Shown here: positions 54,451-61,537 of the stretch, one piece after another
Numbering within the stretch: the stretch's first letter is position 1
Layout of the letters: the number at the start of each line of letters is the position of its first letter
Source: Pseudomonas sp. DNDY-54
GTDB taxonomy: Bacteria > Pseudomonadota > Gammaproteobacteria > Pseudomonadales > Pseudomonadaceae
Direction of reading: 5' to 3'
DNA length: 64,000 nucleotides
NCBI RefSeq assembly: GCF_019880365.1
Contig: NZ_CP082271.1
Span: 1,488,001 to 1,552,000, forward strand
Made by a program: the position numbers and the translations under genes
Notes under the pieces: model-generated
The model's database searches: none
What the model saw: only the letters and a program-made list of their open reading frames with translations
What the model was told of the DNA's origin: nothing

Positions 54451-55566
54451 ATGGCCAGCGTAACCCTGCGCAATATCTGCAAGAGCTATGACGATGTGCC
54501 CATCACGCGCGGCATCGACCTGGATATCGCCGACGGCGAGTTCGTGGTGTTTGTCGGTCCGTCCGGCTGTGGCAAGTCAACGTTGCTGCGTTTGATTGCC
54601 GGCCTTGAGGACATCACCGACGGCGAATTGCAGATCGACGGTGAGCGTGTCAATGAACTGCCGCCGATGGATCGTTCGGTGGGCATGGTATTCCAGTCCT
54701 ACGCGCTCTATCCGCACATGAACGTCGCGGAAAACATGGCGTTTGGTCTCAAGTTGGCGAAGGTCGACAAGGCCGATATCCACCGCCGGGTGGAGTCCGT
54801 GGCAAAAATCCTGCAGCTTGACCAGCTACTGGAGCGTAAACCCAAGGATCTTTCCGGCGGGCAGCGTCAGCGTGTTGCCATCGGCCGGACCATGGTGCGT
54901 GAGCCCAAAGTCTTCCTCTTCGACGAACCGCTTTCTAACCTCGATGCGTCTCTGCGGGTACAGATGCGCATCGAGATCTCGCGCCTGCATCAGCGTCTTC
55001 AGGCAACGATGATCTACGTGACGCACGATCAGGTCGAAGCCATGACACTGGCTGACAAGATCGTTGTGCTCAATGCCGGGCGTATTGCGCAGGCCGGGCC
55101 GCCGCTGGAGCTGTATCACTACCCGAACAATCAGTTCGTAGCCGGCTTTATTGGCTCACCACAGATGAATTTTCTGCCGGTTCGCGCGCTGCGTGCCGAT
55201 GAGGATTCCGTTGAGGTCGAGATGCCGGGCGGGAGTGCCATGCGGGTCGCGGTGGATGGCAGTCAGATCAAAGCGGGTGAGGCGCTGACGCTCGGTGTTC
55301 GCCCTGAACATTTCGTCGATCCTGAACAGGCGGATTTCGTTTTCAATGGCGAGATAGCGGTGGCCGAACGGCTGGGCGATCACAATCTGCTGCACCTGAA
55401 TCTTGAGGGCGTCGAAGCGATGGTAGCGGTCGCGAGTGATGGTAACCGCCGTGTTGCCGTGGGCCAAGCCTTTGCGACCGGGCTGCTGGCCAACAAGTGT
55501 CATCTGTTTCGCGCTGATGGCGACGCCTGCTCACGGCTCTATCGTGAACCCGCTTTGCATGGCTGA
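54451..55566 (+). CDS. malK: Maltose ABC transporter ATPase MalK
   Basis: The 371-residue cytoplasmic ATPase (as in E. coli) has Walker A GPSGCGKST (about 36-44), a Q-loop VFQSYALYPHMNVAENMAFGL, the signature LSGGQRQRVAIGR (about 134), Walker B VFLFDEP and the H-loop histidine in YVTHDQVEAM. The C-terminal TOBE domain (about 240-371) has the regulatory half seen in MalK, including GVRPEHFVD, so it may also restrain MalT. AAGGAG lies 10 bases before ATG 54451. Its permease partners are 7 kb upstream, so it is transcribed with the alpha-glucosidase, not with malEFG. Confidence 0.9.
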   Translation: MASVTLRNICKSYDDVPITRGIDLDIADGEFVVFVGPSGCGKSTLLRLIAGLEDITDGELQIDGERVNELPPMDRSVGMVFQSYALYPHMNVAENMAFGLKLAKVDKADIHRRVESVAKILQLDQLLERKPKDLSGGQRQRVAIGRTMVREPKVFLFDEPLSNLDASLRVQMRIEISRLHQRLQATMIYVTHDQVEAMTLADKIVVLNAGRIAQAGPPLELYHYPNNQFVAGFIGSPQMNFLPVRALRADEDSVEVEMPGGSAMRVAVDGSQIKAGEALTLGVRPEHFVDPEQADFVFNGEIAVAERLGDHNLLHLNLEGVEAMVAVASDGNRRVAVGQAFATGLLANKCHLFRADGDACSRLYREPALHG

Positions 55567-55571
55567 CAGCA

Positions 55572-55598
55572 CGGCAGCCGGTGTTCGGCCGGCTGCCG
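55572..55598. terminator. Possible shared terminator, malK / gdx
   Basis: CGGCAGCCGG and CCGGCTGCCG form a perfect 10-bp stem with a 7-base loop between convergent genes. No clear T run follows on either strand, so the call is tentative. Confidence 0.4.
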
Positions 55599-55604
55599 TC
55601 AGCC

Positions 55605-55919
55605 TCAGTGGCTGAGTTTCAAACCGAGCAAGCCGACGCAGATCAGCATTACGCTTCCCAGGCGAAACAGGCTCATCGATTCGCCGAACAGGATGATCCC
55701 CGCAATCACGGTGCCGACCGCACCGACGCCGGTCCAGATGGCGTAGGCGGTGCCCAACGGCAATTCCTTCATAGCGAGCCCCAGCAAGCCCAGACTGGCC
55801 GCCATTGCTGCGACGGTAAGCAGGGTGGGAAGAGGGCGGGTGAAGCCTTCGGTGAATTTCAGGCCAACCGCCCAGCCGATCTCGAACAGACCGGCAAGAA
55901 ACAGAATGATCCAGGACAT
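55605..55919 (-). CDS. gdx: Small multidrug resistance family guanidinium exporter Gdx (SugE)
   Basis: The 104-residue inner membrane protein has four transmembrane segments. It has the SMR glutamate in FLAGLFEIGWAVGLKFTEGF and the Gdx-type sequence AYAIWTGVGAVGTVIAGIILFGE. Gdx exchanges guanidinium for protons. ATG 55919 gives the conserved start MSWIILFLAG; the open frame reaches 55961 but lies in the riboswitch. A two-hairpin guanidine-II riboswitch directly upstream makes guanidinium export the likely role rather than general drug resistance. Confidence 0.9.
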   Translation of the reverse strand: MSWIILFLAGLFEIGWAVGLKFTEGFTRPLPTLLTVAAMAASLGLLGLAMKELPLGTAYAIWTGVGAVGTVIAGIILFGESMSLFRLGSVMLICVGLLGLKLSH

Positions 55920-55940
55920 ACGCACCCCGACAGGACGGTG

Positions 55941-55997
55941 ATTGGGCGGGGCCGTCCCCAATGAGTCTGTGCAGCCTGAGGTCGTCCTCAGCAGGCG
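55941..55997 (-). ncRNA. Guanidine-II (mini-ykkC) riboswitch
   Basis: In transcript direction two hairpins occur 16 nt apart: CTGAGG-ACGA-CCTCAG (55991-55976) and GGGG-ACGG-CCCC (55959-55948), the second extended by ATTGGG/CCCAAT flanks. Paired hairpins with ACGR tetraloops define the guanidine-II class, and the downstream gene is gdx/sugE, the commonest gene under it. The second hairpin lies about 30 nt before the start codon, compatible with control of translation. Confidence 0.88.
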
Positions 55998-56055
55998 TCA
56001 TTGTCCACAACGCGTACGTCCGGGCAAGTCGCCCGGACCTGTGGTGACTCCGTGG

Positions 56056-56997
56056 CTATTGTTGGGGTTGGTCGTCTTTCATTCGGCGATAGATGGTTGC
56101 CAGTAGCGCGCCGGAGAGATTGTGCCAGACACTAAACAATGCGCTCGGCACCGCTGCTAACGGCGAAAAATGAGCGCTGGCCAGGGCTGCACCGAGGCCC
56201 GAGTTCTGCATGCCGACCTCGATCGACAAGGTCTTGCGTTGTGCCAGCGGCAGGCCGAAGGCCCGTCCGACCAGATATCCAATGCCGAGGCCAAGGCTGT
56301 TGTGCAGGATCACCACCGCCATGATCAGCAGACCGGATTCAGCGATCTTGGCCTGACTGGCCGCCACCACCGCCGCGACGATGATCACGATGCTCACCAC
56401 TGACACTAGCGGCAGCACCTCGACGACGTGATGCACGCGGTTACCCAGCAGCCGACGAACGATCAGTCCAAGGGCAATCGGTAGCAGCACGATCTGCACA
56501 ATCGACATGAACAATGCGGCGAAATTGACTGGAAGCCACGCCGAGGCGAGCAACCAGATCAGGGCGGGTGTGACCAGCGGGGCGAGCAGGGTAGTGACCG
56601 CGGTGATCGCTACCGACAGTGCTACATCACCGCGTGAGAACCATGCGATAACGTTGGAAGCGGTGCCGCCCGGGCAACAGCCGACCAGGATGACTCCAAC
56701 GGCGATTTCAGGCGGTAGGCCCAGCACCTGACACAGCAACCACGCCAGCGCCGGCATGATCAGAAATTGCGAGCCGACGCCCAGCGCTACCCAAAGCGGA
56801 CGGCGAGCCACCTCTGCGAAGTCTGCCGCTTTCAGCGTCAAGCCCATGCCGAACATGATCAGCCCGAGTAGCGGGACGATCCAGGCGGTGGCGGGTAGGA
56901 ACCAGCTCGGTTGAAAGAAGGCGAGAACGGCAAATATCAGGACCCAGAGGGCGAAGGTGTTGCCAACAAAGCGGCTGAGGGCGGCGAGGGCGCGCAT
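56056..56997 (-). CDS. Bile acid:sodium symporter (BASS) family transporter
   Basis: The 313-residue inner membrane protein has about 9-10 transmembrane segments and BASS motifs: LLGLIMFGMGLTLKAADF (about 45-62), VGCCPGGTASNVIAWFSRGDVALSV (about 106-130) and EVGMQNSGLGAALASAHFSP (about 258-277). Members carry bile acids, pantothenate, pyruvate or other organic anions with sodium, so the substrate here is open. AAGGTAAAC precedes ATG 56997. It lies upstream of gdx on the same strand, but the riboswitch between them suggests separate transcription of gdx. Confidence 0.85.
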   Translation of the reverse strand: MRALAALSRFVGNTFALWVLIFAVLAFFQPSWFLPATAWIVPLLGLIMFGMGLTLKAADFAEVARRPLWVALGVGSQFLIMPALAWLLCQVLGLPPEIAVGVILVGCCPGGTASNVIAWFSRGDVALSVAITAVTTLLAPLVTPALIWLLASAWLPVNFAALFMSIVQIVLLPIALGLIVRRLLGNRVHHVVEVLPLVSVVSIVIIVAAVVAASQAKIAESGLLIMAVVILHNSLGLGIGYLVGRAFGLPLAQRKTLSIEVGMQNSGLGAALASAHFSPLAAVPSALFSVWHNLSGALLATIYRRMKDDQPQQ

Positions 56998-57060
56998 CGG
57001 GTTTACCTTGTGGTGATGGGAGGAGCGCCATCAGCCTAGGCCAATGGCGCACAAGGCAGT

Positions 57061-57981
57061 TTAGATGCCCTGCGGGATATCCTCACCACCGAGTGCTACG
57101 AACAGCGCAGGGAGAAATTCCTTGAAAGTCAACATCATCAGCAGGAAGCTGGCGTCCTGCTGGCCGAGGTCGTCATCGCCGCCATCTTGCTCGGCCTGAT
57201 CCTGTAGCAGTTCCTCGAAGCGCAGCCGCTTGATCACCATTTTGTCGTCGAGTACGAAGGACAACTTGTCCTGCCAGCCCAGCGACAGCTGCGTGACTTG
57301 CTTGCCTACTTCAAGGTGCTGCTGGATTTCGTCGCTGGTCAGGTCCTGACGTTTGCAGCGCACGACACCGCCATCTTCATGGGTGTCGCGCAGTTCGCAT
57401 TCGTCGAGTACAAAGAAGTCATCAGCGGCTTTCTGCGTCTTGACCCAGTCGGTCATGGTTGCCGAGGGTGCGACCTTAACGGTCAGCGGACGCACCGGCA
57501 GCGAACCGATGGCTTCGCGAAGCGTAGAGAGCAGGTCTTCGGCACGCTTCGGGCTGGACGCGTCAACCAGGATCACCCCCTGCTCCGGCGCAATGGCGGC
57601 GAAGGTGCCGGACTTGCGAATAAAGGCGCGCGGCAGGAAGGCTTGGATAATGTCGTCCTTTAGCTGCTCGCGCTCTTTTTTGTAAACCTTGCGCATTTGC
57701 TCGTTTTCGATCTCGTCGACCTTTTCCTTGAGCGCGTCCTTGACGACGCTGCCGGGTAGGATGCGTTCTTCCTTGCGGGTCGAGATCAGCAGGAAGCCTT
57801 GGCTGGCGTGTACCAGCGGGGCGTCTTCACCTTTGCCGAAGGGGGCGACGAAACCGTAGGTGCTCAATTCCTGACTGGCGCAGGGGCGAGCGGGCTTGGC
57901 GGCCAATGCAGCTTCAAGTGTCTCGACATCGAAGGGGACGTTCTGGGTGAGACGGTAGACGAGCAGGTTGCGAAACCACAT
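57061..57981 (-). CDS. rdgC: Recombination-associated protein RdgC
   Basis: RdgC is a DNA-binding ring protein that restrains RecA. The 306-residue product begins MWFRNLLVYRLTQNVPFD and includes FVAPFGKGEDAPLVHASQGFLLIST, the helical region DEIENEQMRKVYKKEREQLKDD, and a C-terminal QDASFLLMMLTFKEFLPAL, all RdgC features; family length is about 303-306. ATG 57981 is the family start; an upstream in-frame start at 58017 adds an unusual leader. It is a single gene between the BASS transporter and the tRNA operon. Confidence 0.93.
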   Translation of the reverse strand: MWFRNLLVYRLTQNVPFDVETLEAALAAKPARPCASQELSTYGFVAPFGKGEDAPLVHASQGFLLISTRKEERILPGSVVKDALKEKVDEIENEQMRKVYKKEREQLKDDIIQAFLPRAFIRKSGTFAAIAPEQGVILVDASSPKRAEDLLSTLREAIGSLPVRPLTVKVAPSATMTDWVKTQKAADDFFVLDECELRDTHEDGGVVRCKRQDLTSDEIQQHLEVGKQVTQLSLGWQDKLSFVLDDKMVIKRLRFEELLQDQAEQDGGDDDLGQQDASFLLMMLTFKEFLPALFVALGGEDIPQGI

Positions 57982-58144
57982 GGCGATTTGAAACTCCGGT
58001 GAAAGCAAAGCGCGCATTATTCCCCTCTAGCGAACGCAGGCCAACCCTGCCGAGCGGCAATGCTGATGGAAACCGCAAAATCGCCCATAAACAGAGGGTT
58101 TCCTAAGTCTTTGTAAGTTCTTAAATTTTTTTTTCAAAAGGGGG

Positions 58145-58173
58145 TTGCCAAGGTCAGGAACCCTCTCTAGAAT
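58145..58173 (+). promoter_or_regulatory. Promoter of the tRNA-Val/tRNA-Asp operon
   Basis: TTGCCA (58145-58150) and TAGAAT (58168-58173) have a 17-bp spacer. A GC-rich discriminator GCGCCCC follows, the sign of stringent control. An AT-rich UP-like stretch with a run of Ts lies just upstream (58116-58138). Confidence 0.8.
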
Positions 58174-58195
58174 GCGCCCCACTTCGAGAGCAAAC

Positions 58196-58271
58196 GGGTG
58201 ATTAGCTCAGCTGGGAGAGCATCTGCCTTACAAGCAGAGGGTCGGCGGTTCGATCCCGTCATCACCCACCA
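58196..58271 (+). tRNA. tRNA-Val (TAC)
   Basis: A 76-nt tRNA. The acceptor stem GGGTGAT pairs with ATCACCC, the anticodon stem TCTGC/GCAGA encloses CTTACAA with anticodon TAC, the T arm is GGCGGTTCGATCCCGTC, and CCA is encoded. Confidence 0.97.
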
Positions 58272-58284
58272 CTCGAGGTTTAGC

Positions 58285-58361
58285 GCAGCGGTAGTTCAGT
58301 CGGTTAGAATACCGGCCTGTCACGCCGGGGGTCGCGGGTTCGAGTCCCGTCCGCTGCGCCA
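58285..58361 (+). tRNA. tRNA-Asp (GTC)
   Basis: A 77-nt tRNA 13 bp after tRNA-Val. The acceptor stem GCAGCGG pairs with CCGCTGC, the anticodon loop CTGTCAC gives GTC, the T arm is CGGGTTCGAGTCCCG, and CCA is encoded. Confidence 0.97.
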
Positions 58362-58404
58362 TATTTGCAATCAAGGCCCGCTGAACACCTTGATAGCTCA
58401 AAAG

Positions 58405-58432
58405 AAAGCGACCTGATGGTCGCTTTTTTTTT
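58405..58432 (+). terminator. Terminator of the tRNA-Val/tRNA-Asp operon
   Basis: AAAGCGACC pairs with GGTCGCTTT around TGAT, followed by a run of nine or more Ts. Confidence 0.92.
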
Positions 58433-58610
58433 GCCTGCGATTTGTGTGTTGGGCCCGTTTGTAATCTTTATGGGTTTCGTGCGGCACTTCCTGACTTTGC
58501 ATTGTCTTTACCTATTACGTCGGTACGCTCGGTAGCCACTGCCGGTTAGCGACTGTTAAGCTCCGGCAATCGTTTAGCTTCACCCCTTCAAGCGTATTTA
58601 AGGAAACAGA

Positions 58611-59375
58611 ATGAGACATCAACGTTTGGCGTCTGCGATAGCCCTGGTTGGCTTGGTCCTGGCGGGCTGTGATTCGGAAACCAGCGCCAAGCTGGAAACG
58701 CCCGCGCAGAAAGCCTCGTACGGTATCGGCCTCAATATGGGCAAGAGCTTGGCCCAGGAAGGTATGGCTGATCTGGATTCGAATGCGGTAGCGCAGGGCA
58801 TCGATGATGCGCTCGGCAAGAAGGATCAGAAGCTGACCGACGAAGAGCTGATGGAAGCCTTCGCCTATCTGCAGACGCGTGCTGAAGAGCGCATGGTCGA
58901 GATGAACAAGGAAGCGGTCGAGGCGGGTAAGAAATTCCTTGAGGAAAACGCTAAGCGCGAAGGCGTCAAGACCACTGAGTCCGGTCTGCAGTATGAAGTG
59001 ATCAAGGAAGCCGAAGGTCCACAGCCAGGTCCGGACGATGTCGTCACCGTTCACTATGAAGGCACTCTGACCGACGGCACCGTTTTCGATAGCTCGATCA
59101 AGCGTGGTACTCCGATCGATCTGCCTGTCGGCGGTGTGATCCCGGGTTGGGTGGAAGGTCTGCAGCTGATGCATGTAGGCGAGAAGTACAAGCTGTACAT
59201 CCCGAGCGAGCTGGCCTACGGCGAACAAAGCCCCAGCCCGCTGATCCCTGCTAACTCGGTGTTGGTCTTCGATCTCGAACTGCTAGGCATCAAGGGCGAC
59301 GAGAACGAAGCCGCTCCGGCCGCTGAGCCCGAGGCGGAAGCTGGCGAATCGGCTGAAAGCACCGAAGCGCAATAA
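58611..59375 (+). CDS. FKBP-type peptidyl-prolyl isomerase, lipoprotein (FkpA/Mip-like)
   Basis: The 254-residue product has a lipobox LAGC (cysteine 20), an N-terminal dimerisation part of helices (about 30-125: KASYGIGLNMGKSLAQEG, then a long helix) and an FKBP domain (about 130-230) with VHYEGTLTDGTVFDSS, GTPIDLPVGGVIPGWVEGLQLM and YGEQSPSPLIPANSVLVFDLELL. It should catalyse proline isomerisation and act as a chaperone in the periplasm. The C-terminal 25 residues are an acidic Ala-Glu tail not usual for FkpA. AAGGAAAC precedes ATG 58611; a strong terminator follows. Confidence 0.88.
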   Translation: MRHQRLASAIALVGLVLAGCDSETSAKLETPAQKASYGIGLNMGKSLAQEGMADLDSNAVAQGIDDALGKKDQKLTDEELMEAFAYLQTRAEERMVEMNKEAVEAGKKFLEENAKREGVKTTESGLQYEVIKEAEGPQPGPDDVVTVHYEGTLTDGTVFDSSIKRGTPIDLPVGGVIPGWVEGLQLMHVGEKYKLYIPSELAYGEQSPSPLIPANSVLVFDLELLGIKGDENEAAPAAEPEAEAGESAESTEAQ

Positions 59376-59388
59376 GCTCTGCCGTATA

Positions 59389-59422
59389 ACGAAACGCCCC
59401 GCCGATGCGGGGCGTTTTCGTT
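59389..59422 (+). terminator. Terminator after the FKBP lipoprotein gene
   Basis: AACGCCCCGC pairs with GCGGGGCGTT around CGAT and is followed by TTCGTTCT; the A-rich left arm suggests possible function on both strands. Confidence 0.88.
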
Positions 59423-59468
59423 CTCGGGGATAAAAGCTTTATGCAGACCTTTGCACGTCAGTATTTTC

Positions 59469-59553
59469 GTAGGAGCGAGCTTGCTCGCGATCAACGGGGT
59501 ATGCGGGCTCGGAACGGCGGCTTAGCGCGGTTCGCAAGCAAGCTAACTCCTAC
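59469..59553. repeat. REP doublet (REPIN-like), copy 1
   Basis: The classical Pseudomonas REP motif GTAGGAGCGAGCTTGCTCG lies at 59470-59488, and an inverted, imperfect mate ends at 59553 (GCAAGCTAACTCCTAC). The pair makes an 85-bp hairpin unit. Confidence 0.88.
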
Positions 59554-59605
59554 AAGGTTGCGCGAACACATGCCCGGCCACTGAACGCCAGCACGCCATG
59601 TTCTT

Positions 59606-59685
59606 CGTAGGAGCAAGCTTGCTCGCGATCAACAGGGGATGTGGGCTCGGAACGGCGGCCGAGCGCGGGCAAGCCGGCTCCTGCA
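59606..59685. repeat. REP doublet (REPIN-like), copy 2
   Basis: A second REP motif (GTAGGAGCAAGCTTGCTCG from 59607) faces an inverted mate CAAGCCGGCTCCTGCAG ending at 59685. It repeats the interior of copy 1 (GGGCTCGGAACGGCGG in both), so the two arose from one unit. Confidence 0.85.
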
Positions 59686-59698
59686 GGTCGCGGATACA

Positions 59699-59753
59699 AT
59701 AAAGCCCCGGTCTAAACCGAGGCTTTGAATTTGGCTCCGCGACCTGGACTCGA
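59699..59753 (-). pseudogene. Truncated duplicate of tRNA-Asn 3' end with its terminator
   Basis: The bases 59732-59753 equal the last 22 nt of tRNA-Asn (59883-59904), and the preceding 59699-59731 is a second copy of the tRNA terminator with small changes (GCCCCGGT/ACCGAGGC stem). Upstream homology stops abruptly at 59754. It is a remnant of a tandem tRNA copy or of an attachment site. Confidence 0.75.
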
Positions 59754-59846
59754 CTGCGCAGCAGAACGCGCTTCAGCGCGGCCCCGAAGGGGTGAGGCTT
59801 GCCGAATAACCTGGGACGAAGTCCCTGGTGAGAGTCCAGCGGATAC

Positions 59847-59878
59847 AAAAAAGCCCCAGGTTTCCACCTGAGGCTTTG
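59847..59878 (-). terminator. Terminator of tRNA-Asn
   Basis: On the minus strand, AAAGCCTCAGGT pairs with ACCTGGGGCTTT around GGAA and ends in a T run (TTTTTTG). It lies 4 bp after the tRNA CCA. Confidence 0.85.
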
Positions 59879-59882
59879 GAAT

Positions 59883-59958
59883 TGGCTCCGCGACCTGGAC
59901 TCGAACCAGGGACCCAATGATTAACAGTCATTTGCTCTACCGACTGAGCTATCGCGGA
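59883..59958 (-). tRNA. tRNA-Asn (GTT)
   Basis: A 76-nt tRNA on the minus strand. The acceptor stem TCCGCGA pairs with TCGCGGA, the anticodon loop CTGTTAA gives GTT, the T arm is CTGGTTCGAGTCCAG, and CCA is encoded. Confidence 0.97.
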
Positions 59959-59970
59959 ACAGCGGTGCGT

Positions 59971-59998
59971 ATCCTAATGATAACTAAGGGGAAGTCAA
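59971..59998 (-). promoter_or_regulatory. Promoter of tRNA-Asn
   Basis: On the minus strand TTGACT (59998-59993) and TAGGAT (59976-59971) are 16 bp apart, and the tRNA begins 12 bp after the -10 with a GC-rich discriminator (ACGCACCGC). Confidence 0.75.
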
Positions 59999-60009
59999 CC
60001 CTCGTCGAA

Positions 60010-61206
60010 TTAGAGAACCTGCACAATCGCGTCGGTGACATGGTCCAGATTGTTGTGGTTCAGCGCTGCTGCACAGATGCGCCCGGTGCCGATGGCGTAC
60101 ACGCCGAACTCGACCCGCAGGCGCTCGACTTGAGCGGCGGTGAGGCCTGAGTAGGAGAACATTCCTCGCTGTTTGGCGACGAAGCTGAAATCCTGCTTGG
60201 CACCTTTCTCGGCCAGTTGCCGAACCATGGTCAGGCGCATGTCCTGGATGCGGGTGCGCATCTCACCAAGCTCGGTTTCCCACATCGTGCGCAGTTCCGG
60301 GCTATTGAGTACCGCTGATACGACCGTGGCGCCATGGGTTGGCGGGTTCGAGTAGTTAGTGCGAATGACGCGTTTGATTTGCGACAGTACGCGGGCTGAC
60401 TCGTCACGGCTTTGGGTGACCATCGACAAGGCTCCTACGCGTTCGCCATACAGCGAGAACGATTTGGAGAATGAGCTGGAAACGAAGAAGCTCATGCCTG
60501 ACTCGGCGAACAGGCGCACGGCGGCCGCGTCTTCTTCGATGTTGTCGCCGAAGCCTTGGTAGGCAATATCGATGAACGGAATGTGGTCATTCGCGCGCAG
60601 CACCTCGAGGATCTGCTTCCAATCTTCCGGCTGCAGGTCGACGCCGGTTGGATTGTGGCAACAGGCGTGCAGCACGACGATGGAGCGGGCCGGCAGGTTT
60701 TTCAGGTCTTCGAGCATGCCGGCGCGATCAATTCCATGGCTGCCAGCGTCGTAGTAGCTATAGTTTTGAACAGGAAATCCGGCGGACTCGAATAATGCGC
60801 GATGGTTTTCCCAGCTCGGATTGGTGATCGCCACGACAGCATCGGGCAGCATCCGCTTGAGGAAATCGGCACCGATTTTCAGTGCGCCGGTGCCACCGAG
60901 CGCTTGGGTCGTCACCACGCGACCATCGGCTACCAGTGCGGAGTCGGCGCCGAATAGAAGGCCCTGGACCGCCATGTCGTAGCTGGCGATGCCTTCGATC
61001 GGCAGGTAGCCGCGGGGTGCGTTCAGCTCCAGTCGAGCCATCTCCGCAGCGGCTACAGCGCGTAGCAGCGGGATTCGACCTTCTTCGTTGTAGTACACGC
61101 CCACCCCCAGGTTGACCTTGTTCTGCCGCGTGTCGGCATTAAAGGCTTCATTGAGGCCGAGGATCGGGTCGCGCGGCGCCATTTCGACAGCGGAGAACAA
61201 ACTCAT
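60010..61206 (-). CDS. Class I aminotransferase (aspartate/aromatic amino acid aminotransferase)
   Basis: The 398-residue cytoplasmic PLP enzyme begins MSLFSAVEMAPRDPILGLNEAF, the usual start of the AspC/TyrB family. It has ACCHNPTGVDL (about 189-199), the PLP lysine 248 in SSSFSKSFSLYGERVGAL, and RVIRTNYSNPP with the substrate arginine region; a C-terminal arginine in GTGRICAAALN binds the alpha-carboxylate. It probably acts on aromatic amino acids and aspartate. An open frame extends 95 codons upstream but lacks ribosome-site support. It is divergent from uvrB, an arrangement I recall from P. aeruginosa (PA3139/PA3138). Confidence 0.9.
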   Translation of the reverse strand: MSLFSAVEMAPRDPILGLNEAFNADTRQNKVNLGVGVYYNEEGRIPLLRAVAAAEMARLELNAPRGYLPIEGIASYDMAVQGLLFGADSALVADGRVVTTQALGGTGALKIGADFLKRMLPDAVVAITNPSWENHRALFESAGFPVQNYSYYDAGSHGIDRAGMLEDLKNLPARSIVVLHACCHNPTGVDLQPEDWKQILEVLRANDHIPFIDIAYQGFGDNIEEDAAAVRLFAESGMSFFVSSSFSKSFSLYGERVGALSMVTQSRDESARVLSQIKRVIRTNYSNPPTHGATVVSAVLNSPELRTMWETELGEMRTRIQDMRLTMVRQLAEKGAKQDFSFVAKQRGMFSYSGLTAAQVERLRVEFGVYAIGTGRICAAALNHNNLDHVTDAIVQVL

Positions 61207-61537
61207 GGTGGGGAGGCTCGAAGAGAAGGAGTGAATGAAACAGCACCCTCGCTTCGCGCGGAGGGCAGGGCGCAAACGGGGCAAGAGTATAACGGGCATG
61301 GCCCATCGTCGCGATATGCTAGGGCGGTTTTTCTGACGAGGCGGAGCTGTTTTGTTGCTCGCTCCCTCGCTTGAACCGTGCGGTGAGGGAACAGCCTTGA
61401 TATCCCTGATACCGGCCGCATTGAATGAGCGGTACTCGCGTCCTGCAGCTCGCGGTTGCTTGCCGATTAAACCCGTTAAAGCCTGCAGCAATGCTTAACG
61501 CTCGACCCCGGGCGGCTTGCAATCACAAGAGGTTGAT
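61207..61537. other. Divergent intergenic region, aminotransferase / uvrB
   Basis: About 330 bp without a gene. I looked for a LexA box (CTG-N10-CAG of the TATA type) before uvrB and found none convincing; promoters were not resolved. Confidence 0.4.

Noticed and set aside
55941..55997. Rho-independent terminator instead of a riboswitch upstream of gdx
   Set aside because: Two separate hairpins each carry an ACGR loop and no T run follows, which fits guanidine-II rather than a terminator.
61207..61537. LexA (SOS) box before uvrB
   Set aside because: No CTGT-N8-ACAG type palindrome was found near a plausible promoter.
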